The notes below the pieces were generated by a model, which ran no database searches, had not been told where the DNA came from, and worked only from the letters and a program-made list of their open reading frames with translations. The position numbers were made by a program, and so were the translations under genes. From positions 1 to 6,070 of the forward strand of contig JAGKUT010000128.1 of NCBI GenBank assembly GCA_021152765.1: DNA of 6,070 nucleotides, given 5' to 3'. Of the stretch, positions 5,844 through 6,070 are shown piece after piece. This DNA comes from Actinomycetes bacterium. GTDB lineage: Bacteria; Bacillota_I; Bacilli_A; RF39; UBA660. Position 1 is the stretch's first letter, and each line of letters begins with the position of its first letter.

Positions 5844-6070
5844 TGAATACTGACTATTTTAAAGATATATATAAAGACTTCTTTGGAGTAGAAACACCTA
5901 AAGAAGAAAATAAAAAAATTGAAGAGAGTAGTCAAAATATAATGACTACTCTTTTTGATAAAATAAATAAACTATATATAAAAGATGAATCAAAAGAATT
6001 ACTAAAAAAAATAATAGAATACATGAGAAAATATAATGAAGGAATTGAGACTAACTATATCCCATTCAAT
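5843..6070 (+). CDS. Start of an unidentified protein, cut by the window edge
   Basis: An open frame begins at ATG 5843, in a TAATG overlap with the TelA stop codon, and runs without a stop to the window end (76 codons). The visible part begins MNTDYFKDIYKDFFGVETP and is charged and helical, with no signal peptide or membrane segment, so the protein is probably cytoplasmic. No domain can be named from this fragment. The codon use, spacing and overlap match the preceding genes, so it is very likely the fifth gene of the operon. There is no good ribosome binding site before it, which points to translational coupling with the TelA gene. A longer enzyme, such as an ATPase whose core lies beyond the edge, is one possibility but nothing visible shows it. 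Confidence 0.75.
   Translation, partial: MNTDYFKDIYKDFFGVETPKEENKKIEESSQNIMTTLFDKINKLYIKDESKELLKKIIEYMRKYNEGIETNYIPFN

Noticed and set aside
1..6070. CRISPR array, tRNA or rRNA genes, insertion sequence or transposase
   Set aside because: No regularly spaced direct repeats, RNA gene signature or transposase-like protein was seen on either strand.

Overview
The window falls into two parts that differ in base composition and probably in origin. Positions 1-801 are roughly 40% G+C by eye, use CGN arginine codons freely, and hold the C-terminal part of a PhnP-like metallo-beta-lactamase-fold hydrolase and a complete ribosomal protein L28 gene (rpmB). The rest is very AT-rich (roughly 20-32% G+C in lines counted by eye), uses AGA for almost every arginine and ATA freely for isoleucine, and looks like a low-GC Bacillota/Mycoplasmatota-type genome. 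The source of the left part is unclear. The break lies at about 802, where rpmB and an AT-rich opposite-strand gene meet stop to stop with one base between them and no terminator.

Left edge (1-301): bases 1-85 are an exact reverse complement of bases 217-301, inside the hydrolase gene. The left arm replaces the expected upstream coding sequence and runs to the window edge. This looks like a fold-back chimera at a contig end. Together with the composition break, it suggests the left 0.8 kb should be treated as possibly mis-assembled.

Middle (803-1461): a minus-strand gene encodes a small acidic exported protein of no recognised family. It diverges from the main operon across a 119-bp region with a sigma70-type promoter on each strand.

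Right (1462-6070, running off the edge): five tightly packed plus-strand genes, apparently one transcript. They encode (A) a membrane-anchored, possibly lipidated periplasmic-binding-protein-like domain fused to a von Willebrand factor A domain with a full MIDAS motif; (B) a short two-helix membrane protein with a charged helical tail, probably XpaC-like; (C) a second membrane-anchored binding-protein-like protein, paralogous to the first half of A; (D) a TelA-family 'toxic anion resistance' protein; and (E) the start of an unidentified protein. Gene junctions are TAATG, an 11-base overlap, an 8-base gap and TAATG.

The XpaC-TelA pairing is a known one. The less familiar part is its linkage to two anchored solute-binding-like proteins, one carrying a VWA domain, with no ABC permease or ATPase in view. 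A reasonable inference is an envelope sensing or stress-response complex: the binding domains detect a ligand outside, the VWA domain makes a metal-dependent protein contact, and the XpaC-like and TelA proteins act at the inner face of the membrane. Its ligand and output cannot be read from the sequence.
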